From Metabacillus litoralis (GTDB lineage: Bacteria > Bacillota > Bacilli > Bacillales > Bacillaceae), in NCBI RefSeq assembly GCF_020524045.1, contig NZ_JAIVKL010000013.1, positions 62,001-126,000 on the forward strand: DNA of 64,000 nucleotides, read 5' to 3'. This document shows, piece after piece, positions 52,802 through 62,043 of this stretch. The translations under genes and the position numbers were made by a program. Position 1 is the first letter of the stretch. Every line of letters begins with the position of its first letter. A model generated the notes under the pieces. It saw only the letters and a list, made by a program, of their open reading frames with translations, was not told where the DNA came from and ran no database searches.

Positions 52802-53685
52802 TGAGAGGTGTCCATGCTTTTCATCCTTTCGTGCTTTTTCTCTATTATATTGGCGCAGCAACACTGGTTATGCTTTATAAGCATCCGGTGTTTTTGTTTG
52901 TAGGAATCATTTTATTTATTATTTTTAACCTTCAATTAGATCATGGAAAAGCATTAAGAGGCTGGTTTTTTATGTTATTTTATTTATCGGTCTTCTTCTT
53001 AATTATTAATCCATTGGTGAATCAAAGAGGAAATCATATATTATTTTATTTTAATGATAATCCAGTGATGCTAGAGGCGGTTATTCAAGGGATTATAGCT
53101 GCTCTATCCATCTTCGCTCTGCTTGTTTTATTTATTTCCTATAATATCGTCATTACTGCTGATCGATTTCTTTATCTGTTTTCAAAATGGTTACCACAGT
53201 GGGCTCTTCTCACAATGCTTTCGATGAGATTTATTCCATTGTTAAAAAGAAGGCTAAGGGAGATAGAAACTGTTCAACAAAGCAAAGGGCTATCAGTTAA
53301 AGAAGGAAAATTGAAAGATCGTGCTAAAAATGGAATACTGCTCGTACAAATTCTTTTAACTTGGTCATTAGAGGAAGCGATACAAACAGCTGATTCCATG
53401 GCAGCACGTGGGTATGGATTAAAAAAAAGAAGCAAATATAGACCTTATAAGATGAAAAGGAAAGATTGGATCGCGATTATTTATATCCTATGTTTCACTA
53501 TGACTGCTTTATTTGGTTGGTGGTTAGGAGATGCGGTGTTGAGCATTGAACCAGTGTTAGAAACAATAGTTATTGAGGGGCGAGAATGGTTTTATTTATT
53601 CATTTTTTGCTTATACATCGGTATGCCAATAATGATTGAAGGGAGGGAGGCGTTAATATGGCGTTTTTGGAGACGAAAAACTTAA
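52801..53685 (+). CDS. ECF transporter T component (CbiQ/EcfT family)
   Basis: 294 residues with several hydrophobic helices in the first half and near the end. The coupling region shows the family motif ADSMAARGYG (the AARG segment near residue ~200) and an upstream MRFIPLLKRRLREIETVQQSKG helix that contacts the ATPase. The T component links the ATPase pair to the substrate-specific S component. It is translationally coupled at both ends: it starts on the stop of the lipoprotein gene and overlaps the ATPase gene by 28 bases. Confidence 0.92.
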   Translation: MRGVHAFHPFVLFLYYIGAATLVMLYKHPVFLFVGIILFIIFNLQLDHGKALRGWFFMLFYLSVFFLIINPLVNQRGNHILFYFNDNPVMLEAVIQGIIAALSIFALLVLFISYNIVITADRFLYLFSKWLPQWALLTMLSMRFIPLLKRRLREIETVQQSKGLSVKEGKLKDRAKNGILLVQILLTWSLEEAIQTADSMAARGYGLKKRSKYRPYKMKRKDWIAIIYILCFTMTALFGWWLGDAVLSIEPVLETIVIEGREWFYLFIFCLYIGMPIMIEGREALIWRFWRRKT

Positions 53686-55316
53686 ATTTCACCTACCCTG
53701 ACGAGAAAATAAAGGTGCTTACAGATATTTCAATTACTGTAGAACAAGGAGATTTTGTTGTGTTATGTGGACCTTCAGGAAGTGGAAAGTCGACATTTCT
53801 TCGGTTATTGAAGCAGGAGATTGCTCCACATGGTGTAAAAGAGGGAGCAATCTTGTTGGAAAATCAATCGATTGCTGATTTACCTCGTGATCAGGTTGTG
53901 AGAGACATTGGCATGGTGTTTCAAGATCCGGAAAACCAAATTGTGATGGATCATGTTCTAGAGGAACTAATTTTCGGTATGGAGAATAACGGAGCACCAA
54001 CTGAAGAAATGCGAAAAAAAGTCGCTGAAATTGTTCATTTCTTTGGTATAGAAGGGTTGTTAAATTGTAAAACCCATGAGCTATCTGGAGGTCAAAAACA
54101 ATTAGTAAATTTAGCTTCTGTTTTGTTATTGAAGCCGAAATTATTATTGCTTGATGAACCAACTTCCCAATTAGATCCTGTTGCATCTAGAGAATTTATC
54201 GGGATGCTAAAAACAATGAATGAGGAATTTGGTATAACGGTGATTGTTGCTGAACATCGACTGGAAGAACTTTTTGCTATCGCTGATAAGGCTCTTGTGT
54301 TAGATAGAGGTCAGTTGCTTTCTTATGATACTCCAAGACGTGTTATCCATATCTTAAAAGATGATAAAGATCATGCAATGTATCATTATTTACCGAGCCC
54401 TGCTCGATTGCATCTAGAATATACCTCATCAACGGCTAGTGATAACATCCCATTGTCTGTTAAGGAAGGGAAAAATTGGTTAAAAACACTAAATATTCTT
54501 CCAAATCAAGATGTTTTTATTAATGAAGACCATAATGTAGCTAAAAAAGAGTTAATGAAATTAAAAGAAGTTGATTTTCGTTATTCAAAAGAATCAAGTA
54601 AGATCATTAATGATTTGTCTTTGAGTATATATGAAGGTGAATGGCTTTCTGTTGTTGGGGCGAATGGTACTGGTAAATCGACATTACTTAAAATGATTGC
54701 TGGTCTTGAAAAACCACAACGAGGAGCAATCTCTTATAAAGGTAAGAAATTAAAAAAGCAAATGCCAAAAGAAATTGGCTATCTTCCCCAAAATCCTAAG
54801 TTGTTTTTTATTCATGATACGATTGGTGCGGAGTTACATCATCTTGAACAATTGCATCAAATCCAGCATGCAGAAACAAGAATTGAAGAACTGTTGACCA
54901 TTTTTAAATTAAAAGAGCTAGTTCATCGTCATCCATATGATGTTAGTGGAGGAGAGATGCAAAAGGCTGCATTGGCGGGAGTGCTTCTTCCTAATCCAAA
55001 GTTGTTATTAATAGACGAGCCTACGAAGGGGCTTGATCCAGAAGCGAAGCTTAGGCTTGGTAAGCTGCTTAAAACATTACAACAAAAAGGTTTAACAATC
55101 GTGATGGTAACACATGATATTGAATTTGCTGCACAATATTCCACAAGGTGTGCAATGATGTTTCAAGGATCAATTACAACGAATGGACCAACGAAAAGTT
55201 TTTTCCAAGGCAATGCATTTTACACGACAGTCCTTAATCGAATGACTAGAGGAAGTGAAGTTCCAGATGTATTAACGTTAGAGGAGGCTCGCGTAACTTG
55301 GCACGTTCAAGAATAA
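53658..55316 (+). CDS. ECF transporter ATPase, two ABC domains fused
   Basis: 552 residues. The first ABC domain has Walker A GPSGSGKST (38-46), signature LSGGQKQLV and Walker B LLLLDEPTSQLD. The second, from ~310, has GANGTGKST, VSGGEMQKA and LLLIDEPTKGLD. Both sites look catalytically complete, with the switch His in VIVAEHR and VMVTHD. This fused A1-A2 form (YkoD-like) replaces separate EcfA1 and EcfA2 and dedicates the module to one transporter. A strong ribosome site (GGGAGGGAGG) lies within the end of the T gene; the end overlaps the S gene by 19 bases. Confidence 0.94.
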   Translation: MAFLETKNLNFTYPDEKIKVLTDISITVEQGDFVVLCGPSGSGKSTFLRLLKQEIAPHGVKEGAILLENQSIADLPRDQVVRDIGMVFQDPENQIVMDHVLEELIFGMENNGAPTEEMRKKVAEIVHFFGIEGLLNCKTHELSGGQKQLVNLASVLLLKPKLLLLDEPTSQLDPVASREFIGMLKTMNEEFGITVIVAEHRLEELFAIADKALVLDRGQLLSYDTPRRVIHILKDDKDHAMYHYLPSPARLHLEYTSSTASDNIPLSVKEGKNWLKTLNILPNQDVFINEDHNVAKKELMKLKEVDFRYSKESSKIINDLSLSIYEGEWLSVVGANGTGKSTLLKMIAGLEKPQRGAISYKGKKLKKQMPKEIGYLPQNPKLFFIHDTIGAELHHLEQLHQIQHAETRIEELLTIFKLKELVHRHPYDVSGGEMQKAALAGVLLPNPKLLLIDEPTKGLDPEAKLRLGKLLKTLQQKGLTIVMVTHDIEFAAQYSTRCAMMFQGSITTNGPTKSFFQGNAFYTTVLNRMTRGSEVPDVLTLEEARVTWHVQE

Positions 55317-55984
55317 TTGTCATACCATTGTTTTTACTCATTGGTATCATCCTTATAACAACACCTTTTTTAGTTGATAATTACTTTATACCGTTAAGTC
55401 TACTTATCATGATTTTGAGCTTTCTTCCATTTATTATTCGGTTTGAACGGAGGAATGTTGCTGGAAGAGAGCTTGTTTTATTAGCTGTTTTAGCAGCGAT
55501 TGCTGCTGTTAGTAGAATTCCATTTGCGTCGCTTCCTAGTGTACAACCAACTTCTTTTGTTATTATCGTTTCTGCATTAGTATTTGGAGCTGAAAGCGGT
55601 TTTGTGATTGGCGCTCTTGCAGCATTAGTGTCTAATCTATTTTTAGGGCAAGGGCCTTGGACACCATGGCAAATGTATGCATGGGGAATGATTGGACTAA
55701 GTGCAGGTTTACTAAGAAATACTTGGATCATGAAAAACATAGTAGGAAAAGTTATCTTTGGATTTATAACAGGCATTTTATTCGGGTGGCTAATGAATCT
55801 GTGGTATTTTGTTAGTTTAGATGGAAGTGTAACGATGGCTGCAATTATTGCTGTGTTCACCACCAGCTTTTATTTTGATTTAGCACATGCATTATCAAAT
55901 GTGTTTTTCTTACTTGTATTTGGCAACAGCTGGTTAAAAATATTACAACGTTTCAGAAAAAAATATGGTTTGCTAGATGAATAG
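55298..55984 (+). CDS. cbrT: ECF transporter S component, CbrT-like (cobalamin specificity)
   Basis: About 228 residues with two hydrophobic helices at the N-terminus and about five more in the body. The core AVLAAIAAVSRIPFASLPSV and the helix ESGFVIGALAALVSNLFLGQ (Gly/Ala-rich, which contacts the T component) are typical of S components. PWTPWQMYAWGMIGL fits the CbrT/DUF6580-type group. The start is TTG, with GAGGAGG ten bases ahead. Location at the end of a B12-riboswitch operon supports cobalamin or a precursor as the substrate; this has been shown for a CbrT from Lactobacillus. A terminator overlaps the stop. Confidence 0.85.
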   Translation: MARSRIIVIPLFLLIGIILITTPFLVDNYFIPLSLLIMILSFLPFIIRFERRNVAGRELVLLAVLAAIAAVSRIPFASLPSVQPTSFVIIVSALVFGAESGFVIGALAALVSNLFLGQGPWTPWQMYAWGMIGLSAGLLRNTWIMKNIVGKVIFGFITGILFGWLMNLWYFVSLDGSVTMAAIIAVFTTSFYFDLAHALSNVFFLLVFGNSWLKILQRFRKKYGLLDE

Positions 55985-56016
55985 TGTTAATCCTTTTAAG
56001 TGGTTTAGCACTATTT
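55979..56016 (+). terminator. Terminator of the B12 operon
   Basis: AATAGTGTTAA pairs with TTTAGCACTATT, with a T-containing tail. Confidence 0.65.
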
Positions 56017-56135
56017 GTGCCTTATTGTAAGAAAAAAAGAGGATAACTGACAAAAAAATGCGAAATAAGAAGGTTTTTCGTACTTTTTGTCTAAAGAATA
56101 TAGTAGCGACTTATATAATGAAAGTGGTGATATAT

Positions 56136-57269
56136 TTGAACCAAGATTCCTCGATCATTTTCTCATTAGAAGAAAAATTAATTCGTTATCTAGAACAAAC
56201 TCAAGATGAAATATTACACGTATGGCAAGACAGTATCATTATCCATGAAGATGACATGTTCAAGGATTCTATTAAAGAAAATGGCTTTCATATGTTTCAT
56301 CTAGTAATAAAATCACTACTGGGTGAAACATGTGAAAGTGAAATGCAGAAACTTGCTTATAAAGTTGCAAATGAACGTGTTATGACTGGTAGCAATATAG
56401 GAGAATATGTATATAATGTCAATGTTGGAAGAAGCATTGTTATTAAATATGTAAATAAATCTGGATTCTCTATTGAGGATTTATATCCTATAGTTGATAG
56501 AATTAACACATACTTTGACCGCTTTTGCTTCCATGCTGTAACGAGGTATACTGAATTAAAAGATAATGAACTAAAGGAAAAGGTATTATTCATTAACCAA
56601 TCACATAAAGATCGTTTAACACTTCTAGGTCAAATGTCCTCAAGTTTTGTTCATGAATTTAGAAATCCTCTAACAGCAGTAATTGGTTTTATGAAACTAT
56701 TAAAAGATGAAAACCCCTCTTTAAAATATATGGAAACGATCGAACATGAGTTAGAGCAATTAAAATTTAGAATTACACAATTTTTGCACGCCGCTAGATT
56801 AGAGACTGTTGATAAGCCAAAAGAAAATATCAAGCTAGCAGATTTATTTACTGAAATTACTTCTTTTTTATACCCGAGTATTGTTGATGGAGATGTGGAT
56901 CTGCAAACCTCAGTTGATACAGATTGTGATAAAATCTACGCGAAAAAAGAGGAAATTAAACAAGTACTTGTTAATATTATTTTAAATTCTATCGATGCGG
57001 TGAAAAATAATCATCATACTAATCGTAAATTATTTATTTTATGTAAAAGTAATGTGGAGCATATCACGTTTACGATTTCAAATAATGGTCCACAGATTCC
57101 AAAAGATATGCAATGTCATATTTTTGAACCTTTCTATACAACCAAAAGCTTAGGAACAGGTATAGGGTTGTATGTGTGTAAAACAATTATTGAAAAACAT
57201 AATGGAACAATACGATGTGAATCAGATTCACAACAAACATCATTTATCATTAATTTACCAAAGGAATAG
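56136..57269 (+). CDS. Soluble sensor histidine kinase with HisK_N-type domain
   Basis: About 378 residues and no membrane helix. An N-terminal helical sensor (~5-140: LEEKLIRYLEQTQDEILHVW, GFHMFHLVIKSLLG) resembles the HisK_N domain of Bacillus cereus-group sporulation kinases. The phosphorylated His lies in SSFVHEFRNPLTAVIGF, the N box is NIILNSIDAV and the ATP lid has FEPFYTTKSLGTGIGLYVCK. No response regulator is adjacent, which fits a phosphorelay kinase feeding Spo0F (inference). The frame can be extended to an ATG at 56058, but only TTG 56136 has a near ribosome site (GGTGAT); the start is uncertain. Confidence 0.82.
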   Translation: MNQDSSIIFSLEEKLIRYLEQTQDEILHVWQDSIIIHEDDMFKDSIKENGFHMFHLVIKSLLGETCESEMQKLAYKVANERVMTGSNIGEYVYNVNVGRSIVIKYVNKSGFSIEDLYPIVDRINTYFDRFCFHAVTRYTELKDNELKEKVLFINQSHKDRLTLLGQMSSSFVHEFRNPLTAVIGFMKLLKDENPSLKYMETIEHELEQLKFRITQFLHAARLETVDKPKENIKLADLFTEITSFLYPSIVDGDVDLQTSVDTDCDKIYAKKEEIKQVLVNIILNSIDAVKNNHHTNRKLFILCKSNVEHITFTISNNGPQIPKDMQCHIFEPFYTTKSLGTGIGLYVCKTIIEKHNGTIRCESDSQQTSFIINLPKE

Positions 57270-57293
57270 AAAATATGATTTGAATCGCCACAA

Positions 57294-57334
57294 AATAAAA
57301 CCGATCAGATACTAGATAACTGACCGGTTTTATT
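57294..57334 (+). terminator. Terminator of the kinase gene
   Basis: AATAAAACCG-TCAG pairs with CTGA-CGGTTTTATT around ATACTAGATAA. Confidence 0.85.
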
Positions 57335-57569
57335 CAGATAAGAAAAGCAAGCAGAATTCCTCGTATATTTAAGTCAATATGACAATCTACTAAAAACATC
57401 ACCAAGTTTTTACATAGCTTATGTTCAAGTATTTAATTTATTTAAGCCTCTTTTTTATCTTATATATGAATTGATCCTTTATTCCCCTTATTTTTTCAAT
57501 AGCTTTCCTTTTTTAATTTGACCGGTGCTTAAATGATTACTTTTAGTATGGATGTTAAATTTTATTGTT

Positions 57570-57660
57570 TATTTACGTTATAGGCATACGCTCTCTGCAG
57601 TTACCTTTTTTACTCAAGTGTAAGATTTGCAGCTGTGGGATTTATACCTATGAAATACAC
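57570..57660. repeat. Degenerate copy of the GC-rich repeat
   Basis: ATAGGCATACGCTCTCTGCAG, CAGCTGTGGGATTT and ATACCTATGAAATA align loosely with AGGCATTCGCTTTCCGCGG, TGTGGGGTCT and the 3' end of the copy at 28620. The rest of 57335-57866 is AT-rich with a possible -10 box (TATACT) near 57800, but nothing else I can name. Confidence 0.4.
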
Positions 57661-57866
57661 ATCTTTGCAGTGATCTCATTAACTAAGACCTCTAAATAAC
57701 GTGCTGAAAATTAACATGTAGCACTAACGTAGCTTTTATAATAAGAAATTTCTAAAAATTTATTGATTATATCTATTTATCTTTCTATCGATTTCATGTT
57801 ATACTCTTCGTGTAACAAATGTTCATGTAGGACTGAACAAAATTTCTTAAAAGAGGGGTAACGTAA

Positions 57867-58721
57867 ATGAAAATAGGTGTGGTTCATTTTGGTTGTGCTT
57901 TAGAAGGTACAGCTCAAATCGTTCGTACCCTTATTGAAGATCTTTCAAGTGAGGAAACAACTGTATATGCTATTGAATGGAATCATACATCAAAAGAGCT
58001 ACAACTTAGAGAATTGAATAAAAGAAGTCAAAAAACATTAACAACAACCTATAGCTTATGTCATGCTTTTCCTCGAAAAGTATGGGATGAAAAATCCTTT
58101 TTATTAACTGATGAATTACAAGAGCTAGATCAGGTTATTTTATTAGGGGTTAGTAACATTCCAGAGAAAGCAACAAAAGTGAATGTTTTACAAGTACCTG
58201 TTAGTATTTACAACTCTGTAGACAACTCACAGTTTACTTTAGGTTATGATACTGCATTAAATTCGATTGTTAACAGTATTGAAAGTGTAAGAGATACGGC
58301 TAGTTCTTTATCTTATGGTAAGGTTCGTTTATTTAATGTGCAAATACCAGGTAATCAACAATCAAGACTGTTGTATGATGCTGCTTTAGCAGTTGGAGCA
58401 GAGGTTGTCACAGGTGATAGCCCCGAGGAGCTTGAACGATTACATAATCACATAAAGCAAAAAGAAGAAAATGAAGATGGTTATACATTTTTTATGATGG
58501 ATCATTCTACTGATCTTACATCGTTTGAACAACATTTCAGCAACTTTGATTTAGATTGGAAAATTGTTGTCATCGATGATTCTCAATGTGGAGGACCTTA
58601 TCCAACTGCTCAGGATCGATTATTAGCAAATCAATTGAAAACAGCAGTTGTAAAATGGTGTAAAGATAATCAACCTACTGGTCAATTGCTTATTCAAGAT
58701 AATAAAGTCGTGTTTAAGTAA
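57867..58721 (+). CDS. Phosphofructokinase-like protein lacking catalytic residues
   Basis: 284 residues. The middle clearly aligns with bacterial PfkA: NSQFTLGYDTALNSIVNSIE, then SVRDTASSLSYGKVRLFNV and LAVGAEVV correspond to [24 protein letters not shown] and the helix before AIAGGAE. However, the catalytic TIDND (Asp127 of E. coli) is replaced by SIYNS. The GGDGS ATP loop is replaced by VILLGVSNIP, and the EVMGR substrate motif by NVQIPGN. The N-terminal glycine-rich start is GCALEGT instead of GGDAPG. Kinase activity is therefore very unlikely. It lies 69 bases upstream of tkt. A regulatory or binding role in sugar-phosphate metabolism is possible. Confidence 0.75.
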   Translation: MKIGVVHFGCALEGTAQIVRTLIEDLSSEETTVYAIEWNHTSKELQLRELNKRSQKTLTTTYSLCHAFPRKVWDEKSFLLTDELQELDQVILLGVSNIPEKATKVNVLQVPVSIYNSVDNSQFTLGYDTALNSIVNSIESVRDTASSLSYGKVRLFNVQIPGNQQSRLLYDAALAVGAEVVTGDSPEELERLHNHIKQKEENEDGYTFFMMDHSTDLTSFEQHFSNFDLDWKIVVIDDSQCGGPYPTAQDRLLANQLKTAVVKWCKDNQPTGQLLIQDNKVVFK

Positions 58722-58790
58722 GGTTTCTATGATCAAGTAGTAGTAATAGGTTATAATGTAAAGATGAATATATTTTGGAGGGATTAACAA

Positions 58791-60803
58791 ATGAGTGAAT
58801 TAACAAAAACAGACAAATTATCTATTGAGACAATTCGTACACTTTCTATCGATGCAATTGAAAAGGCTAATTCAGGACATCCTGGTATGCCGATGGGTGC
58901 TGCTCCAATGGCATATACGCTTTGGACGAAATATATGAATGTTAACCCATCAAACCCAAGCTGGTTTAACCGTGATCGTTTTGTTCTTTCAGCAGGACAT
59001 GGATCAATGCTTCTTTATAGCTTACTTCACTTAACAGGCTATGACTTATCTATAGATGATTTAAAAGAGTTCAGACAATGGGGTAGCAAAACTCCTGGAC
59101 ATCCTGAATACGGTCATACTGCAGGTGTTGATGCAACAACAGGTCCACTTGGACAAGGGATTGGAATGGCAGTAGGTATGGCAATGGCAGAGCGCCACTT
59201 AGCAGAAACATACAATAAGCCATCATACAATGTTGTTGACCACTTTACATATGCAATCTGTGGTGATGGTGATTTAATGGAAGGTATTTCATCAGAATCT
59301 GCATCTTTAGCAGCACACTTAAAATTAGGTCGTTTGGTTGTTCTTTATGATTCAAATGACATTTCATTAGATGGTGATTTAGATCGTTCATTCTCAGAAA
59401 ATGTTGAGCAACGTTTCATTGCACAAGGCTGGCAAGTTATTCGTGTTGAAGATGGAAATGACTTGAACGAAATTTCAAATGCAATTGAACAAGCGAAATT
59501 AGACCTTGAGCGTCCAACACTAATTGAAGTGAAAACAACAATTGGATTTGGTTCACCTAATAAATCTGGTAAATCAGCTTCACATGGTTCTCCACTTGGT
59601 GAAGCAGAAATTAAGTTAACAAAAGAAGCATACAATTGGACATTTGAAGAAGATTTCCATGTACCTTCTGAAGTGTATGATCATTTTAATAAAACGGTAA
59701 AAGAAGCAGGAGCAAATAAAGAAAAAGAATGGAATGAATTAGTTGAAGCTTATGGAAAAGAATTTCCTGAGTTAGCAACACAATTCAAACATGCAGTAAG
59801 TGGAGAGCTTCCAGAGGGTTGGGATAAAGATATTCCAGTTTACGAAGAAGGAAGTAGCCTTGCTTCACGTGCATCGTCTGGTGAAGTATTAAACGGAATT
59901 GCGAAAAACCTACCTTCATTCTTTGGTGGTTCAGCTGACTTAGCAGGATCTAACAAAACAACAATTAGTAATGCAGGAGACTTCACTAGTGATAATTATG
60001 GTGGACGTAATATTTGGTTCGGCGTACGTGAATTTGCAATGGGTGCTGCATTAAATGGTATGGCATTACATGGTGGATTACATGCATTTGCTGGTACATT
60101 CTTTGTATTCTCAGATTACCTACGCCCAGCGATTCGTTTAGCGGCATTAATGAATCTTCCTGTAACATATGTATTCACTCATGATAGTATCGCAGTTGGT
60201 GAAGATGGTCCTACACATGAACCAATCGAACAATTACCGTCATTACGTGCAATGCCTAACTTATCAGTTGTTCGTCCAGCAGATGGAAATGAAACAGCTG
60301 CAGCTTGGAAATCAGCTATTGAATCAACAGCAACACCAACAGCTCTTGTTTTAACACGTCAAAACTTAAAAACAATTAAAAACACGAAAGATACTGCTTA
60401 TGAAGGTGTTAAAAAAGGTGCATATGTGATCTCACCAGCATCAAAAGAAACAGCTGATGTTCTTTTATTAGCTTCTGGTTCAGAGGTTGGTTTAGCAGTT
60501 GAAGCTCAACAAGCATTATCTCAAGAAGGAATTGACGCAGCTGTTGTAAGTATGCCAGCGTGGAATCGTTTTGAAGCACAAAGTGATGAATACAAGCGTT
60601 CTGTATTACCTAAAGAAGTGAAAAAGCGCTTAGCGATTGAAATGGCTTCTCCACTTGGTTGGGATCGTTACACAGGAGACGAAGGAGATATCCTAGCTAT
60701 CAATACATTCGGTGCTTCTGCTCCAGAACAACGTATTTTAGCTGAATATGGCTTCACAGTTGAAAATGTAGTTGCTCGTGTGAAAAAGCTTATTCAAGGA
60801 TAA
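58791..60803 (+). CDS. tkt: Transketolase
   Basis: 670 residues, full length. It moves two-carbon units between sugar phosphates in the pentose phosphate pathway. The thiamine diphosphate motif is [15 protein letters not shown] (with the following Asn in [15 protein letters not shown]). The N-terminal [20 protein letters not shown] has the substrate His. The pyrimidine-binding part with the activating Glu is [20 protein letters not shown], and [20 protein letters not shown] is also canonical. The ATG follows TTTGGAGGG. A clear terminator follows the stop. The PFK-like gene upstream may share its transcript. Confidence 0.97.
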   Translation: MSELTKTDKLSIETIRTLSIDAIEKANSGHPGMPMGAAPMAYTLWTKYMNVNPSNPSWFNRDRFVLSAGHGSMLLYSLLHLTGYDLSIDDLKEFRQWGSKTPGHPEYGHTAGVDATTGPLGQGIGMAVGMAMAERHLAETYNKPSYNVVDHFTYAICGDGDLMEGISSESASLAAHLKLGRLVVLYDSNDISLDGDLDRSFSENVEQRFIAQGWQVIRVEDGNDLNEISNAIEQAKLDLERPTLIEVKTTIGFGSPNKSGKSASHGSPLGEAEIKLTKEAYNWTFEEDFHVPSEVYDHFNKTVKEAGANKEKEWNELVEAYGKEFPELATQFKHAVSGELPEGWDKDIPVYEEGSSLASRASSGEVLNGIAKNLPSFFGGSADLAGSNKTTISNAGDFTSDNYGGRNIWFGVREFAMGAALNGMALHGGLHAFAGTFFVFSDYLRPAIRLAALMNLPVTYVFTHDSIAVGEDGPTHEPIEQLPSLRAMPNLSVVRPADGNETAAAWKSAIESTATPTALVLTRQNLKTIKNTKDTAYEGVKKGAYVISPASKETADVLLLASGSEVGLAVEAQQALSQEGIDAAVVSMPAWNRFEAQSDEYKRSVLPKEVKKRLAIEMASPLGWDRYTGDEGDILAINTFGASAPEQRILAEYGFTVENVVARVKKLIQG

Positions 60804-60839
60804 GAAGAAAGAAAAATAATTTTATAATTTTCCTAAATT

Positions 60840-60882
60840 GAGGCTGACGTGATGTAAAATATGTCAGCCTCTCTCTTTTAAT
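60840..60882 (+). terminator. Terminator of tkt
   Basis: GAGGCTGAC and GTCAGCCTC form a 9-bp stem, followed by TCTCTTTT. Confidence 0.85.
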
Positions 60883-60964
60883 TGAATGCTGTTTAGGACC
60901 ATAACTAAGGAAAAATACTTAACCTTAATTGTGTATTAATACTAATAAAAATAGGTGCTGCGTA

Positions 60965-61909
60965 ATGGAAAGAGAAAAATTAAATAAAATCATTGAAGCT
61001 GCGAAGCTTTATTATCAATTAGATTACAGTCAGCAGGAAATCGCAAAAAAACTAGATGTGTCAAGACCAACTGTTTCAAGATTATTAAAAACTGCGAAGG
61101 ATTCAGGAATTGTTGAAATTACCATTCATAACCCAGTAGAAGCTGGTGAATTATTAACGGATAGATTGAGGAATAAATTTGATCTAAAAGAAGTAATCGT
61201 TACATCTGTTTCAGAGTATGACAACAAATTAATAAAACGTCATCTTGGAGAAGTAGCGGCAAACTATGTTAATAGAATTGTAAAAGATTCCGATGTTATT
61301 GCTACTTCATGGGGAACGACTGTCTATGAAATCGCGAAAAGACTTCAACCAAGACCATTGAGTCAAACAACAATAGTGCAGCTTAATGGAGGAGTTAGTC
61401 ATTCAGAATCAAAAACCTATGCATCTGAAATCATTCACCTTTTTGGTGAAGCATTTAATACCCAAACATTTATGTTGCCATTGCCAGCTATTGTTGATCA
61501 TATCGTTGTGAAGCAAGCAATTGAAGCAGATCGACATATTCATAAAATACTTGATTTGGGTAAAAGAGCGAATATAGCGATCTTTAGTGTGGGAACTCCT
61601 GTTGTTGATTCAGTTTTATTGCAAGCAGAATACCTATCAAGTGAAGATCAACATCATATTCAGTCAAAGGCCGTTGGAGAGATATGCTCGAGGTTTTTTG
61701 ATAAAAATGGTGAAGTTTGTGTTGAGAGCTTGAATAGTCGTACAATCGGAATAGAGCTTCATGAATTAGCGAAAAAAGAAAAATCAATTTTAGTTGCAGG
61801 TGGCCCTAAAAAGTTTGATGCAATCTATGGAGCGTTAAAAGGTAAATATGCAAATGTGTTAATTACAGATCAACATACAGCGAGATTATTAGTTGATATA
61901 GAAGACTAA
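60965..61909 (+). CDS. deoR: DeoR, SorC-family sugar-phosphate-responsive regulator
   Basis: About 314 residues. The N-terminal helix-turn-helix (AAKLYYQLDYSQQEIAKKL, SRPTVSRLLKTAKDSGIV) is followed by a sugar-binding domain with TSWGTTVYEIAKRLQP, VQLNGGVSHSESKTYASE, AVGEICSRFFDKNGEVC and RSILVAGGPKK-like KSILVAGGPKKFDAIYGAL. This closely resembles B. subtilis DeoR, the deoxyribose-5-phosphate-controlled repressor of dra-nupC-pdp. No deoxynucleoside genes are adjacent here, so its target is elsewhere or different. The frame opens at 60929, but AATAGGTG fits the ATG at 60965. Confidence 0.88.
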   Translation: MEREKLNKIIEAAKLYYQLDYSQQEIAKKLDVSRPTVSRLLKTAKDSGIVEITIHNPVEAGELLTDRLRNKFDLKEVIVTSVSEYDNKLIKRHLGEVAANYVNRIVKDSDVIATSWGTTVYEIAKRLQPRPLSQTTIVQLNGGVSHSESKTYASEIIHLFGEAFNTQTFMLPLPAIVDHIVVKQAIEADRHIHKILDLGKRANIAIFSVGTPVVDSVLLQAEYLSSEDQHHIQSKAVGEICSRFFDKNGEVCVESLNSRTIGIELHELAKKEKSILVAGGPKKFDAIYGALKGKYANVLITDQHTARLLVDIED

Positions 61910-62043
61910 TAAGCTACATTAAATAAATGATCGTAGCATCGATGGTAACCGCGATGAATATTGTGACTTACCTAATAGGTATATCATTTGTATTCTAAAG
62001 CAAGATTAGATAAGGTGAATTATAAGATAAGGAGGCTGGAAAC

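Noticed and set aside
53734-54186. 150-codon minus-strand frame inside the ECF ATPase gene
   Set aside because: It is a shadow of the real ATPase frame, which carries both Walker motifs.
55381-55863. 160-codon minus-strand frame inside the S-component gene
   Set aside because: It is antisense to a clear membrane protein gene in a tight operon and has no ribosome site.
61910-62043. T-box or similar leader before the DJ-1/PfpI gene
   Set aside because: A GATGGTAACCGCG-like word caught my eye, but there is no T-box sequence, terminator or specifier stem.
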